NCBI GenBank assembly: GCA_018873245.2
Contig: JAEMBT020000008.1
Coordinates: 1,722,001 to 1,786,000 of the forward strand
Direction of reading: 5' to 3'
DNA length: 64,000 nucleotides
DNA from: Archegozetes longisetosus
Taxonomy: Eukaryota; Arthropoda; Arachnida; Sarcoptiformes; Trhypochthoniidae
The position numbers and the translations under genes were made by a program. The notes below the pieces were generated by a model that was given only the letters and a program-made list of their open reading frames with translations, did not search any database and had not been told where the DNA came from. How positions within the stretch are numbered: position 1 is the stretch's first letter; each line of letters starts with the position of its first letter. This document shows positions 1-11,219 of the stretch, one piece after another.

Positions 1-378
1 GTTCATGGAGTATTTTACAATCATACATCTGATACTCTTTACTTATTTTCAAGAGAAACCCCTAAAATCTATTACAAGCTTATCAATGCAAGAACTAATA
101 AAGAAAAAATGTTAATTAAACCAATTAGTTTGTGGAAAATAGATATCTTTGATTATGATGTGGTACTCAGTAGAAGTAATATTGTTTACTTTGTTAAGAG
201 AAATATGATTGATTACTTTGACTTTACTTTAGATATGTTAGTCAAAGGGGTTGAGTTTAAGGATTTGTTTCTGAGAGATCAGTGCAAAATATTACCTTTG
301 GTAAATGATTTGATAAGAGAAAACTTTGATTCAAGGTTAATTCAACGAAATAGTTTTATTAACTTTGAGATAAGATAA
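1..378 (+). pseudogene. 3' end of matrix metalloproteinase-like gene, second copy (cut by window edge)
   Basis: The reading frame is open from the window edge and ends at the TAA at 376-378. Its last 89 codons give the same protein as the end of the metalloproteinase gene on the minus strand at 27694-29118. This is the C-terminal part of the hemopexin-like domain, with its late cysteine (in the RDQCK stretch). The catalytic part would lie left of the window, so I cannot tell whether the whole gene is intact. The identity points to a recent second copy of element A, or of part of it, to the left. Confidence 0.8.
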
Positions 379-580
379 TAAAAATAGCTTTGTTGCATAG
401 ATTTTTTTTTGTTATACGTGACTTCTCTTAACGATTTCACTTCAGTTGAATGCGATTTCACATTTTTAATGGTTCTGTATGAAAAACTAGGCGTTATTTT
501 CAAGTAACATGTAAGTAAAAAATGAAATTAATAGAATTTAGGGTGTAATTTTTTTGTAAAATAGTTTCTTTTTAAAAAAC
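1..580. repeat. Inverted copy of 27,500-28,080 (element A segment)
   Basis: Bases 1 to about 520 read as a near-exact reverse complement of about 27,560-28,080. This covers the metalloproteinase tail and the non-coding stretch after it. From about 520 to 580 the match becomes patchy and then stops. The neighbouring gene found in element A (26816-27496) is not present here, so this copy is either cut or belongs to a related element with different content. The left boundary lies outside the window. Confidence 0.85.
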
Positions 581-734
581 ATTTCAAATCCAATTTCTAA
601 TAATAAGAACTGTTATTGAAGTTAGATATATTGATAACATCAGATTCTAAATATAAAGTTGTATTTGAAAAACTGATTGTTAATATTTGTTAATATGTAA
701 TCTATTTAATTTGTTTTGAAAATTATAGAGAAAA

Positions 735-1097
735 ATGGGGGAAAATGTTCACCTGAGACTGTTGCAGGCAGCTGTTGATAAAAATGAAAAAACCTGGATA
801 CTTTCTTTCCGTTGCGCTGGTAGCTCGTCATTAATCACTACACAACAAGAAAAAGCACTTAAAGATACAGGTAATCCACCAGGTTGGAAAAGAATTGTGG
901 GTATAGCAAACACCTATGTCAAGAATATCGAAGATGATGATTTTACATCAGAGCTTAATAATTTAAAAACAACATTAGAAACTTTTCGTGGTGGAGCTAA
1001 TGGTGCCAAAGTTGACTTCTGCTTAGCCGTGTATACTAACTTCAATGAAGTTGGAAATCCACTTGATAGTGTAAATTACTTAATCCCTGAAGATTAA
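735..1097 (+). CDS. Hypothetical protein, 120 aa
   Basis: An ATG-started frame of 120 codons. I do not recognise the product. It is soluble-looking, with no signal peptide or membrane segment, and has a Gly-rich patch (FRGGANGAK) near residue 85. A TTATAG just upstream of the start resembles a splice acceptor, so this could be the last exon of a longer gene. It lies directly beyond the repeated metalloproteinase tail, where element A carries a different gene on the opposite side. Viral or host origin is undecided. Confidence 0.45.
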   Translation: MGENVHLRLLQAAVDKNEKTWILSFRCAGSSSLITTQQEKALKDTGNPPGWKRIVGIANTYVKNIEDDDFTSELNNLKTTLETFRGGANGAKVDFCLAVYTNFNEVGNPLDSVNYLIPED

Positions 1098-1579
1098 TGC
1101 AAAACTGTAATAAAAACTGGGATAAATCTTATGCCTATTTTCTAATTTCCTTTTATAATTTTAGAAAAGATTATCCAAATATTTGTAATTTATCTCTTTC
1201 TATTCATTTTATCAAGATAAACTTTAAAAAGATAAAATATCCAATTTTTTCTTCTAATGTAGAAAGAGAATTTTGGAAAAAAAATCAATTCGATAAACGG
1301 TAAGGTTAAAGTGGAACGGCGTGCCACTTTGTCCTTGAGAATTACTTGCTCTAATAATTTTTTTCCTACATACAAAACAATGAAACATTAAGTTGTAAAT
1401 AAATAAAATATGAAGAAATAAAATGTTAAATCACTTTTATCTCTTTATATTTTTAACTCTTTTTTTATAAAACTGTTATCAACATAATGCTATCTTTATG
1501 TTATCTTTATCTTTATCTTTATAACAACATGTCAATACTTTCTATTAAAACCATACAACAGCTCCATTTCTTATCAATA

Positions 1580-1850
1580 GTCGTAGTAGCTTAGTGGTTA
1601 AAGAGTATGAGTGTTTGAATCATTTGGCCAGTGGTTCGAATCCCATACCTGACACCACTTTTGGGAGATCCTCTACTTTCTCTATACGTAGAGATTGTAT
1701 GATGGATTTAATAGTCGCTAAATAAGCGGCGAGGGTACAGTAGCAGAATAAAAATATAAATAAGAAATATGATGAGCAACTGGTACTGTTACCCGAAAGG
1801 GGATGAGATGGGATGGCACCCCTTTTGCACTTTTTATGTAATATTATCTA
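1580..1850 (+). repeat. tRNA-derived SINE-like repeat
   Basis: The 5' part carries a good RNA polymerase III A box (TAGCTTAGTGGTTAA at about 1586-1600) and a perfect B box (GGTTCGAATCC at 1633-1643). A 200-bp non-tRNA body follows, ending in AT-rich sequence. The T stem around the B box pairs poorly, so a working tRNA is unlikely. The layout fits a tRNA-derived SINE. End points are approximate. Confidence 0.6.
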
Positions 1851-1859
1851 AATATATAG

Positions 1860-2124
1860 TTGGAAAACTACAATTTTTTCATTTTAATCAGTATTTTATG
1901 TAAAAAATAGTATAAAATATGCTATTTTTTACATATTTTTATGCAATATTTAGGGGGAGTTAGGGGGTCGTAGACTCGTACTTTCGTACTATTTTGAAAA
2001 AATATAATTTTTCATTTTTATCAGTATTTTATTTAAAAAATAGTATAAAATATGCTATTTTTTACATATTTTTATGCAATATTTAGGGGGGAGTTAGGGG
2101 GTCGTAGACTCGTACTTTCGTACT
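1860..2124. repeat. Tandem duplication, two units of about 134 bp
   Basis: Two adjacent copies share the same series of blocks: an AT-rich start, the inverted pair AAAAAATAGTATAAAATATGCTATTTTTT, a run of G, and the ending CGTACTTTCGTACT (1977-1990 and 2111-2124). The copies differ at only a few bases and by one G. They sit directly before the gypsy pol frame and could be part of its 5' leader, but no matching copy is seen after pol, so they are not shown to be an LTR. Confidence 0.75.
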
Positions 2125-2155
2125 GTCCTAGGACCGCCATATATACACTACTGTC

Positions 2156-5100
2156 ATGACATCACAATTAGCATCGAGTCAAGACATAGTTCTCATCCCA
2201 TTCCGAATTGGTAGATTCGAACTCAGCGCATTTGCAGATATTGGTTCTACAGTAAACATTATGGCAACACATGTGGTAAAAATACTCAAATTGAGACCTA
2301 ACAGACGAAACGCACAACAGATACTTCTAGCGAAAGGAACAGCAAAAACTCTCGGATCAGTCACTTTTGACTTGACAATCAATCATATGACGCGAACGAT
2401 CACAGCCCAAGTACTCGACGGATTTCAATACACGCTTCTTATATCTTTGTCAACACTTGGAGACTTCAAAATCATTATTGACACCGGAAAGCGAAGTGCT
2501 TGCTTCAAAACACAAAACCAAGCGTCGACTCAAACCACTCATAAAGCCAGAGCTGTCTACCATTTCATGAAGACCATTGACATTAAGAATACTTCTCAAC
2601 AAAAGAAATCATTTAAAGACATAAAACATTATCAGACATCAAACCTCACGAAAATGCGAAATGTTGAGTCACTTCTCACCGAATTTCAACAACTTTTTGC
2701 AGCCAATTCAACAGACTTAGGCCGAATCATCCTTGAAGAGCACAGCATTTCATTGATCGACGATAAACCTGTTGCACAACGACCGTATCGTCAGTCACTT
2801 CCATTAGCAGCCGAAACTGCACGGCAAATCCAGGATCTTCTGGCGAAGGGTCTCATTCGCAAAAGCGTTTCCCCTTACGCCGCACCTGTGACACTACCGG
2901 ACAAAAAAGATGGATCCAAACGGTTGTGCATTGACTACCGTCGACTCAATGCGAAGACAGTAGCCGATAAGACTCCACTACCCGTTATCGCTGACGTCAT
3001 AGACAGACTTCGAAACTCAACTGTGTTTTCAAAACTTGATTTTGCATCGGGCTACTGGCAAGTCCCTATCAAATCAGAAGATATACCAAAAACAGCATTC
3101 GTAACAATGGACGGACACTACGAATGGCTTGTATTACCATTTAATCTTAAGAACAGTCCAGCCACTTTCCACCGAGTAGTTCGTAAGATCTTAGGAGATC
3201 TCATAAACAATGGAGTCATGAGTTATCTGGACGACATCATAATCTATGCAAAGACACAGTCTGAACACAACTTCATCCTCGAAGAAGTTTTTAAACGGCT
3301 GTTACGACATAATGCAAGACTAAAACGGGACAAATGCGAATTCTCTAAGAATTCAATTGAATTCTTAGGTCACATCATTGACGGAAAACAAGTTAGACCT
3401 CCACCCGCGAAGACATAAGCAGTTATACAGTATCCGCAGCCGACAAGCATTAAAGAGCTCCAAAGGTTCTTAGGTCTCGTGAACTACTTACGTGAGTACA
3501 TTCCGGACATGGCATCCATTACTGAACCTTTAACTCGACTACTTCGCAAGTCAAAAGAATTCATTTGGTCTATAGAACAGCAAAACTCATTCCAAAAACT
3601 AAAGCAAATCATGTCGGAGTTCCCTGTTCGCAACATCTATGATCCAGATCTAGAGTGCGAACTGCACACTGACGCCTCTCTTATTGGACTCGCTGGGATT
3701 TTACTTCAAAACCATCACCCAATTGGTTACTACTCTAGAAAGCTTGGTGATGCTGAGACTCGCTATTCAGCCACAGAACTCGAGTGTCTCGCAGTTCACG
3801 ACTCAATCAGATACTTCCGCATCTATTTGGAAGGAAGTAAATTCAAAGTCTTTACAGACCATAGGGCACTCAAATGGCTTCACAATTTTCACACCACTAA
3901 AAGACGTCTATATCACTGGTCCGAAGAGTTATCACTATACACATTCGATATCATACATCGAGCTGGTAAACATATGGCACATGTCGACCCACTCTCAAGA
4001 GCTCCAATCGTTTGTTTTATTCAAAACTCAGACATTATATCAGCCCAAAAAGAAGATTTTGAATCTCAAGTCACATATAACTCTCCCGTTCGAAGCATCA
4101 ACAACGTACAATCACTAATAAAAACCAAACCAAATCTAACTTCAGAACCCGATCAAACTTCAAAATCCGATCAAACTTCAAAACCCAATCACACTTCAAA
4201 ATCCGATCATCAAGACTCACAAGACAGGCCCACATTTGCTTCCCTCATTAAAACTCCAATTCTCGATCAAACAGTAACTGTCAACAGATTTGGAAAAACC
4301 TTAATACTCGTTCCTCCAACACATGTAAACAAAATTCTAACTGAAACACATGACAACTCAGGACATCCTGGCATTCGAAAAACACAGCAAAACATTCAGT
4401 TCAAATACTACTGGCCTGAAATGAGACACGATATCCAAACTTATATCCAATCCTGTCATACATGTCAACTCGTAAAACCTTCTTCTCGCCCAACATTTGG
4501 TAAACTCCAACCGATCCCTACTCCGTTATTGCCTCTGGAACTGATTTCCATTGACACTGTAGTAATGGGTGCATCATCCAACAATACAAAAGCTAAATAC
4601 TTGCAAGTCATCCTTGACCACAGCACCCGCTACGTGTGGGCTAAACCTACACCTACTAATACAACCGAGGCTGCCATCGGAGCTATCCAAGAAGTATTCA
4701 AAACCGTTGGTAAACCCAAACACATATTATCTGATAGTGGAAAAAACTTTCGATCCAAGAAGTTTCAACGATTTACAACCCAACACGACATCTTAAGATC
4801 ATTTACAAGAACTTATCATCCACAATGCAATGGCGCTAATGAGAAAGTCAATGATACAATAGTCAAAGGACTCAGGATTGAAACTCAAATTCATCCTAAA
4901 CTCAAATGGTCTTCACTTGTCAAAATTGTTGTCAACAATTATAACAATACAGTGCACAGTACCACAGGCTTCACCCCTTCTTATCTCATGTTTGGTACTG
5001 ACCGCAATAACACTTCTGGACTCGCATTATCAGAAGCACGTCTTATCGCACAACGACGTTCTGAGGAATTCAAAGCTAGGAAGAAGTTACAATACGACAA

Positions 5101-5329
5101 ACAACATCCGAATATTGAACTAAAAATTGGAGATCTCGTTAAAAGACGAATCCCTTCAAATCACCCAGACCTGGAGAAACTCACGGCACGTTTCGAAGCC
5201 CCTTTCGAAGTCATTGGAATCACAGGACCAGTCAACGCACGTATTCGCCACTATCCTGTCAATGGATCTGATCCAACATTGGTTCACGTTAGTCAGATCG
5301 AACCTTACTTCCTCCGGAACTCGCCTTAA
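2156..5329 (+). pseudogene. pol: Ty3/gypsy retrotransposon pol with one in-frame stop
   Basis: One reading frame holds a retroviral-type aspartic protease (DIGST at about residue 29), a reverse transcriptase (YLDD catalytic box near 3215), RNase H (TDAS near 3668), an integrase with an HHCC zinc finger (about 4350-4480) and a DDE core, and a C-terminal GPY/F-like module. The only break is the TAA at 3416-3418, between reverse transcriptase and RNase H; the frame is open again on both sides. The start is near the protease, and no gag was found upstream. No env and no LTR pair were found. Apart from the stop, the frame is unusually clean, so the insertion is probably not old. Confidence 0.9.
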
Positions 5330-6428
5330 AGCGTCGGAGAGTGAGGAGACCTGAGCAATATTTTAATTTTATTTTATTAAAAAACAGTGTAATTATTTCA
5401 CGTGATTAATGCAGTGATTAGACCTTACAATTTGCGCGCCCAATATCCGTTTTTAAAAAGAAAAGCACACATTAGTCACTTCTTTGTAAGACACTTTTCC
5501 TTCACAATCTATGTAAATAAGCGCCATTTTAACTAAAAATTAATCATTTTTTAATGTATAAATATTTTAAATAAAATTTGAAGCTTGTTCTAAAATTGCA
5601 TGTTTTTGTGATCTACGGATCATTCCACACCTCAAAAGAGTCGGTCATCACAATATATATATACATTTTTATATATTTACATATATTTAATATAATATAT
5701 ACCAAATCATAAATTAGGATTATAGAATCCAATTTTATTTTAGATCTATTCGTTTCTTCGTATAATTTGCAAGCTTTGAAATAAAATAAACCGAAAGAAA
5801 ATTACTTTGTGTTTGAGACCTGAGCCTGAACGCATAAATCTAGAGACTAATGATATCTTCGCCAATACGTAGAAGAGCGAGTGTTAGACAGAGCAAGAGA
5901 GAAAGAGCGAGAGAGTTCAGAGCGCAAAACATAATTTTAAACATTTTCCATGACCCAATGAAATACAGATCTTTTAATCAAGTGAAAGCGTTAATAAAAG
6001 AAATTTATAAATATTAAGCCTTTCAGTCCTATTGTTCATTAAATGTACGCTCGTGATCATTCGACTATTTGAAAAGATTTGCTCTACTCTGACAGGCAAT
6101 CAGAAAGTCACGAACGTATTAAGCTAATTTTATTTTTGTATAAAAGACTTTATCTACTAGATATACTCTTGTCGAAGTATTAGCGCAGGAGGAGAAAGAC
6201 AAAATATATTTAAGGGCTTAACTAAAGAATAATTTTTCTTTTGAATCCTTTCATGTAAAAATTCGTAGGCTGCGTTGAACCATAAATAAGTTCGAATAAA
6301 ATTTGTTCCTACAGTCCAATCATTTTAAAAGTAATCTGTCAAAAAAACAGATTGGTTCACAAAATTCAATGTATATATATATACAGATATCGAAAACAAT
6401 ATAGTAGAATAGTAAGAAAGGAGGCAGA
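5330..6428. other. Non-coding AT-rich spacer with dispersed repeats
   Basis: No gene seen. There is a TA-rich microsatellite at about 5650-5705. The stretch 5698-5880 resembles 12507-12670, and 6165-6290 resembles 11520-11640, so this spacer shares two dispersed repeats with the spacer between the two viral blocks. Confidence 0.6.
6413..6416 (+). promoter_or_regulatory. TAAG late-promoter-like motif before p33
   Basis: A TAAG lies 13 bases before the p33 start codon. TAAG is the transcription start motif of late genes in baculoviruses and is also used by nudiviruses. The same motif precedes at least seven other starts in this viral region. Confidence 0.5.
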
Positions 6429-7470
6429 ATGATTAAATCACTATCTGAAATTTTAAATGTTTATAAAACAAAAAATACCCATTTTATCGGTGAAACAGTA
6501 CATAAAAGCATTTCTGTCGAAAAAACGGCGGAGTTTGGTCCGATATATGGATCAGTATTTTAGATAATTATATAAATACACCAAATAAACAAAGTTTCTA
6601 CCTAAATTTATCGTATACGCTATTAAATCTTTTGAAAAATAATTCAAGATATACCCAATTAATTGATGTACTTAATAACGATTCAATTAATTATGATAAT
6701 GAAAAATTACAAAAGCAGTTTATATTAAACAAAGCTATAATGCAAGACGAAGTAGATTTAATTGCAAAATTTCTATGTTTTGTTTATTGTGCAGCTTTCA
6801 AAACTGAAGATATTCAACCGGAATTATTTTCATCTATTCGGTCGTATTGCGCAATTGCCGAAGAACAATTTGCTCATCAAAAGGATAAATTCTATGTAAA
6901 ATATCTCAACGAAAAGCTAGTTAGCCAAGACGACCAGTTTATGAGAAAAGTTAACGAAATCAAAAGCCAGTCTTCAATCGTAGAGAACAATAAGAATGAT
7001 ACGTCTCAAACGTTTGTTCAAAAAGAAATATTCAAAGTAATTTTTAAGTATCCAAATGTCGTCAGTGTTTTTGACAAAAGTATGCAATTCAGAGAATGGG
7101 CCAATTTAGGTCCAGTATTTTGGATTTGGTTTCATTTGACGGCTGCAATGTTTGTGGAAAATGATTTTATTGAAAATTGTAGCCGACTTAAAGAATATTT
7201 TTTTAAATTCTAGATCATTACATTTGTCCAATTTGTGCATACAATTTTAATCAAAAGAAGAGAGAAATTGCAAACGATTTAAGTCTACAAAAGTTGCCAG
7301 TAGATCAGTTCATAATTGAAATACATAGTTTAATTAGAGTAACACAAATGAAAAACATTTTGGTTAGTACATTGATTGATAAAGATTACATAGAACATAT
7401 GAGTTACAAAACATTGTTCGCTAAATTTACGGAAGAATACAGACAATGGTGGAAAGATTATAAACCATAA
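6429..7470 (+). pseudogene. p33: p33 / Ac92-like FAD-linked sulfhydryl oxidase, two frameshifts
   Basis: The P33 family are FAD sulfhydryl oxidases that form disulfides in virion proteins; they are core genes of baculoviruses and nudiviruses. The C-terminal half shows GPVFWIWFHL (the FAD-binding helix with W and H), then the redox CPIC pair, a Leu-Pro turn and an HSL motif, in the order expected for the family. The reading frame is broken twice: near 6525 in an A run, and near 7205 just before the CPIC segment. The start at 6429 is chosen because a TAAG motif lies 13 bases upstream and the N-terminal frame is open from there. It is the strongest marker that this block comes from a nudivirus- or baculovirus-like genome. 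Confidence 0.8.
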
Positions 7471-7486
7471 AGTTATATCTCAAAAA

Positions 7487-7992
7487 TTATAAACCATAAT
7501 ATTCGAATCCGTTAGACAAATCCAATTTGTGATCTCCACGAACAAGAATGACGTCCACGCCATTTTCTTGTAGACCGTTTATAAAGTTTTTAAGAAAATC
7601 AGTCAAAGTTCCGTCTAAACTTGCAATGCATTTTTTATATTCTATATCGATATTAAAAGTATCATACAATAAATAATTACATAATCGTTTGACTTCAGAT
7701 TTCATTAAAATTGGTTTTTCTGTTACTTCCATTTTCACTTTCACGACTTTTAGAACCTCCAATTCGTTAATTTCTCCTTCCAAAGACGACGAGAACAAAG
7801 CCGAAGTGGAGCGGTCTTTTCGATATTTAAACGGGAGACTTTTTCCGTGTTTGACGCTCTTTGAGTTCCTTATAAAATCTAAATTATTTCTGCGTGTTAG
7901 AACTGGTAATTCTCTATTTTAAAATTTAAATAATCCTCAAACGATTCATAAGGAGTTAAATCACGAGCACCAACTTTCTCACTAAATGACAT
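7487..7992 (-). pseudogene. Hypothetical viral protein, one frameshift
   Basis: A minus-strand frame starts at the ATG at 7990-7992, changes frame near 7905, and then runs to 7487. The product would be a soluble protein of about 165 residues, basic in the middle. I do not recognise it. It lies tail to tail with p33 (17-base gap) and head to head with the capsid-like gene, the tight packing typical of a viral genome. Confidence 0.5.
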
Positions 7993-8161
7993 GTAAGCCA
8001 AAGAGAACACTTTACATACAAAAGTTAATGAGAAAACTCGAAGACAAAGCAAACATTTCTCATATTAACTATACGCATAGTTTTCTTTTAGCGTCTAAAA
8101 ACTGTCGAACCTGCCACTTGCATTAATCACATGCCGAAGAGATGCCGCACGTGATATATAA

Positions 8162-8165
8162 TAAG
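8162..8165 (+). promoter_or_regulatory. TAAG late-promoter-like motif before capsid-like gene
   Basis: The motif reads ATAAGAG and lies 70 bases before the first ATG of the VP39-like gene, with no other start between. It matches the extended form TAAGAG seen before other genes in the block. Confidence 0.4.
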
Positions 8166-8235
8166 AGAAGTTCTAAACTACCGAGCACTTACTGATACTT
8201 TCCAGTTCATCGTTCCCCACTCTATATTGATCTTC

Positions 8236-9366
8236 ATGAATACTCAACAAAGACAACGTCAGCTCACGAGACATGCTGTATCTTTTTCACAGCCCTATCG
8301 TGAAGAATTAGAAGATGTATCAGACGCCTCAGATAACAGTGACAACGAAATGACGGATCTTCCTAACATAAAGGACAACACATTTCTAAAAGACTACAGA
8401 ATTGGCCCTACTTCTTCGTGTTCTTCCGGAAGACATATGCTTCCAGAGAATATTCAGAACGCGTATTCAAAAGCAGAGAATTATTGCTTGTTCCATTTTG
8501 CACACATGTTTGGCGGAAAAAAATGTGACTCCTTTTTAGCAAACGGTATATGTGAGTATCACTGGAAATGTTTAGGTATAACGTTTACGGTCATGAATAA
8601 TCTAGTTCTGGACAATTCAAAAAAAGGAACATATGAACCGAAAACTGAATTAAGATCCGTGTTCTCACACCCCCTAGGAGAAGAAACAAAGGTTATTTTC
8701 CCTATTATTGGTTCATGTAGAAATTATACCTCGCTTCATGTGTTATTACATTCAATTTACACGACTATTAATCCAGATAATCAAGGGCTCGCTATGGCCA
8801 GAGCATATTATCATTTGATAACTGACAACACTCCTCCGACAATTATTGTTAGAACAGATTGGGTAAAGTCTCAGGAAATGTTATTTAGTCACTTTGATAC
8901 AGACGACACGAGATTAATATCAATGACGGATAAATCGGCAAATGTAATTCCAATTTCTTCAGATACATTCTGTATCTTTGACACTCCATTTCTAATTACA
9001 TTTCCAGTGTCGCAAATTATGAAATCAAATGGAAGTTCTACTATTGCTTCCGTCGCAAATATGGCTGTAATATATTTTAAACTTAAGGAAGAACAGTTAA
9101 TAAGTGCCGGTCAAGATCCCAGACTCAAAGACCGTCTCAATGATCATGTAGGCGGATTTGCTTTGAAGGGGCCTATTTTATATGGACCAAACAAGAAAGA
9201 GTATAAGCATGAATACTTTGGAACGTCGTTTATTCCAGTATTTCCAAGAATGTCGGGCGTGACAGGAAACGACTATTTTCAAATTTATATAGCCAAAATA
9301 AACAAAGCAGTGGTCGCCTGTGTTAACATGGACACTCCATATTTAATTTATTCGGATACTTTGTAA
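8236..9366 (+). CDS. Possible VP39-like major capsid protein
   Basis: An intact frame of 376 residues. A central region has spaced Cys/His residues (CLFHFAHMFGGKKC and CEYHWKC, residues about 80-115), then a hydrophobic segment and a TNY-like motif (RNYTSLHVLLHSIY). A C-terminal block contains FIPVFPR. The order of these elements resembles baculovirus VP39, the nucleocapsid shell protein, but this is a pattern judgement and not an alignment. The frame is undamaged while p33 next door is broken, which could reflect selection or chance. The start at 8236 is the first ATG; an upstream TTG is ignored. Confidence 0.4.
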   Translation: MNTQQRQRQLTRHAVSFSQPYREELEDVSDASDNSDNEMTDLPNIKDNTFLKDYRIGPTSSCSSGRHMLPENIQNAYSKAENYCLFHFAHMFGGKKCDSFLANGICEYHWKCLGITFTVMNNLVLDNSKKGTYEPKTELRSVFSHPLGEETKVIFPIIGSCRNYTSLHVLLHSIYTTINPDNQGLAMARAYYHLITDNTPPTIIVRTDWVKSQEMLFSHFDTDDTRLISMTDKSANVIPISSDTFCIFDTPFLITFPVSQIMKSNGSSTIASVANMAVIYFKLKEEQLISAGQDPRLKDRLNDHVGGFALKGPILYGPNKKEYKHEYFGTSFIPVFPRMSGVTGNDYFQIYIAKINKAVVACVNMDTPYLIYSDTL

Positions 9367-9370
9367 ATTA

Positions 9371-9374
9371 TAAG
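9371..9374 (+). promoter_or_regulatory. TAAG late-promoter-like motif
   Basis: A TAAG lies 14 bases before the start codon at 9385, in the 18-base gap after the capsid-like gene. Confidence 0.45.
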
Positions 9375-9384
9375 AAACAAAATT

Positions 9385-9687
9385 ATGGACGATTTTGATA
9401 TGTCCGACGACAACGATAATTATGCTTGTAATGCAGAAAAGAATAAAGCGTATTTTTTTGACCCAGCGAAAAAGTTTAATACGAAACGCCAAGCTATAAT
9501 ACCCTCATTGAAACATTTAGGCAATCGAGTTTCGCCAAACGAAGAACTTGTTATAAAAAAAAGAAGACGACGCAGCCGAACAAACATTCTCAAATACTGG
9601 AAAAAGAAGTGCATATGTTCTATTAGTCTTAGATTTCAATCTGACATTGCAAACGACGAAGATATACCCTACCCTTCAAGTAAATAG
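9385..9687 (+). CDS. Small basic viral protein, 100 aa
   Basis: The N-terminus is acidic. The middle has a strongly basic stretch (KKRRRRSR near residue 60), which could bind nucleic acid or act as a nuclear localisation signal. I recognise no family. It follows the capsid-like gene by 18 bases on the same strand and has its own TAAG motif. Confidence 0.5.
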   Translation: MDDFDMSDDNDNYACNAEKNKAYFFDPAKKFNTKRQAIIPSLKHLGNRVSPNEELVIKKRRRRSRTNILKYWKKKCICSISLRFQSDIANDEDIPYPSSK

Positions 9688-9720
9688 TTTTTAAGCAATA
9701 TTAGAAATTTACACAACAAT

Positions 9721-10056
9721 ATGTATATCGTACTATTTTCGCATGCTTCTAAGCAGTATGTAGAAAATAAAATGAGAAGCTTGTTCCCATATTTTAAATA
9801 TGATTTATTAATAAGCGATACTACGCGACAAACAAAGCCAATTACGTACGTTCGTAGTCTGATCAAGGGAAATATAATGTATATATGTGGGCCGTCTGTC
9901 ATTATTGACGATAAATTTAGCAATTTAAAAACGTCAGAATATGATGTTGTTAAAGATATAAAAAGATATTTCATAAAACCAAACAATATTGCTTTTAAAA
10001 CTTTATATTTTGATTTAAAAAGAGAAATTGAATGCTTTTTTCAAAACTTTACTTAA
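9721..10056 (+). CDS. Hypothetical viral protein, 111 aa
   Basis: An ATG-started frame with no clear membrane segment and a Tyr/Lys-rich sequence. Not recognised. It follows the basic protein on the same strand. Its end runs into the start region of the next gene, with a TAAG motif at its last codons. Confidence 0.45.
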   Translation: MYIVLFSHASKQYVENKMRSLFPYFKYDLLISDTTRQTKPITYVRSLIKGNIMYICGPSVIIDDKFSNLKTSEYDVVKDIKRYFIKPNNIAFKTLYFDLKREIECFFQNFT

Positions 10057-10057
10057 G
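10054..10057 (+). promoter_or_regulatory. TAAG late-promoter-like motif
   Basis: A TAAG lies 17 bases before the ATG at 10074. It favours that ATG over the earlier in-frame ATG at 10032, which lies inside the preceding gene. Confidence 0.4.
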
Positions 10058-10073
10058 ACCACTTTTAAAAAAA

Positions 10074-11219
10074 ATGACTTCGTACACAAATAGTTTATGT
10101 TCCAATGTTGCTCAGAAAGATATTCAGTTTAGTTATCTGACTTCTCTGTTGAAATCATATATTACTTCGAGTGATCACCTGAGTTCTGTGAAATGTAAAT
10201 ATGTTCCTTTACAACTGCGAACTCTGTTAGTTAAAGAGCTACAATTGGGAGTCGACGACGAAAAAGTTAGACATTTAGGAGGTTTGTGTTCGTTTATTGA
10301 AAAATCTGCTAAAGAACAATTATTTTATCAAAAAGTTACTGGAATGATGGGTAATTATATTTTTGGCTTGATGAAAATAGAACATCCATTAGTTGTTTCA
10401 CTTAAAAATGAATACTTAGAAGAAACAAGTAAATTGTCTCAAGACGATATAAATTTTTATATAAAAAAATACAATTACTATGAAAATAACGTCCAAGAAT
10501 CGAGCTATTTTTCCTGCTTGTTCGCTCCTTCAAATCCTTCGCCGACTGATACTATATTTAAAAGTATTTGTAATATGAGTTGGAAATTTGTTATTGTTTT
10601 TATTAAATTTATTTCGAATTCAGTGTTTGAAGACTTCAGTGACGATGACGGAGACGACTTATATAAACAATTACTAAACCAACAGACAGAAATTCTTTCA
10701 GAAAAAACAGAAAATGTAGAGAATCTATTGAGGGATTCATTGAAAAATAATCCTCTCCATAAGGAAGAGCAAGTATCCTGTTTTACGGACGACGAAGCTT
10801 CGACAATAATCGAAAATAACGACGACTTGTTTAAAATAGACGATAGCGAAGAAAGCGATTACGAAGAAAATTTTAAAGAATCTTCTAATGTAAACCGAGT
10901 TGTAGAAGCTATGACGTCTGAAGTTACAAACTTAAATTCGCCTGAAAATAATTTCGATTGGCCTGAAGTTATAGAAACTATAAAATTTGACTTAAATTCT
11001 AGTTCGTCTGAAGTTTTTGAGTTTATAACAAATGATTATGAAGAACTTAATGAAAAAATAGTATCGATTCAAAATTTACAAATAAATACGCATATAGGCG
11101 AAGAAGTGAATCCAGAAATACATACAGAAACGGAACAAAGTAAAGAGTATGACACAAAAAACAATTCTAATGAAATTAGAGAAAAATCTTTATTGGAAAA
11201 TTATGAATTTACATTTTAG
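10074..11219 (+). CDS. Viral protein with long acidic C-terminal half, 381 aa
   Basis: The N-terminal 190 residues are helical and contain a Cys/Ser-rich segment and a hydrophobic stretch (WKFVIVFIKFI near residue 170). The C-terminal half is acidic and low in complexity, rich in Glu, Asp, Asn and Ser. I recognise no family. The start at 10074 is chosen because a TAAG motif precedes it. The end overlaps the minus-strand fragment at 11209-11436 by 11 bases, tail to tail. Confidence 0.5.
   Translation: MTSYTNSLCSNVAQKDIQFSYLTSLLKSYITSSDHLSSVKCKYVPLQLRTLLVKELQLGVDDEKVRHLGGLCSFIEKSAKEQLFYQKVTGMMGNYIFGLMKIEHPLVVSLKNEYLEETSKLSQDDINFYIKKYNYYENNVQESSYFSCLFAPSNPSPTDTIFKSICNMSWKFVIVFIKFISNSVFEDFSDDDGDDLYKQLLNQQTEILSEKTENVENLLRDSLKNNPLHKEEQVSCFTDDEASTIIENNDDLFKIDDSEESDYEENFKESSNVNRVVEAMTSEVTNLNSPENNFDWPEVIETIKFDLNSSSSEVFEFITNDYEELNEKIVSIQNLQINTHIGEEVNPEIHTETEQSKEYDTKNNSNEIREKSLLENYEFTF

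Noticed and set aside
1580-1660. Functional tRNA gene
   Set aside because: A and B boxes are good, but the T stem and acceptor stem pair badly and a non-tRNA body follows, so a SINE is more likely.
3684-4118. Second protein inside the gypsy pol
   Set aside because: An off-frame shadow of RNase H coding sequence, with no features of its own.
2156-5329. LTR pair around the first gypsy pol
   Set aside because: The 134-bp duplicate upstream has no counterpart after pol; no direct terminal repeats were found.
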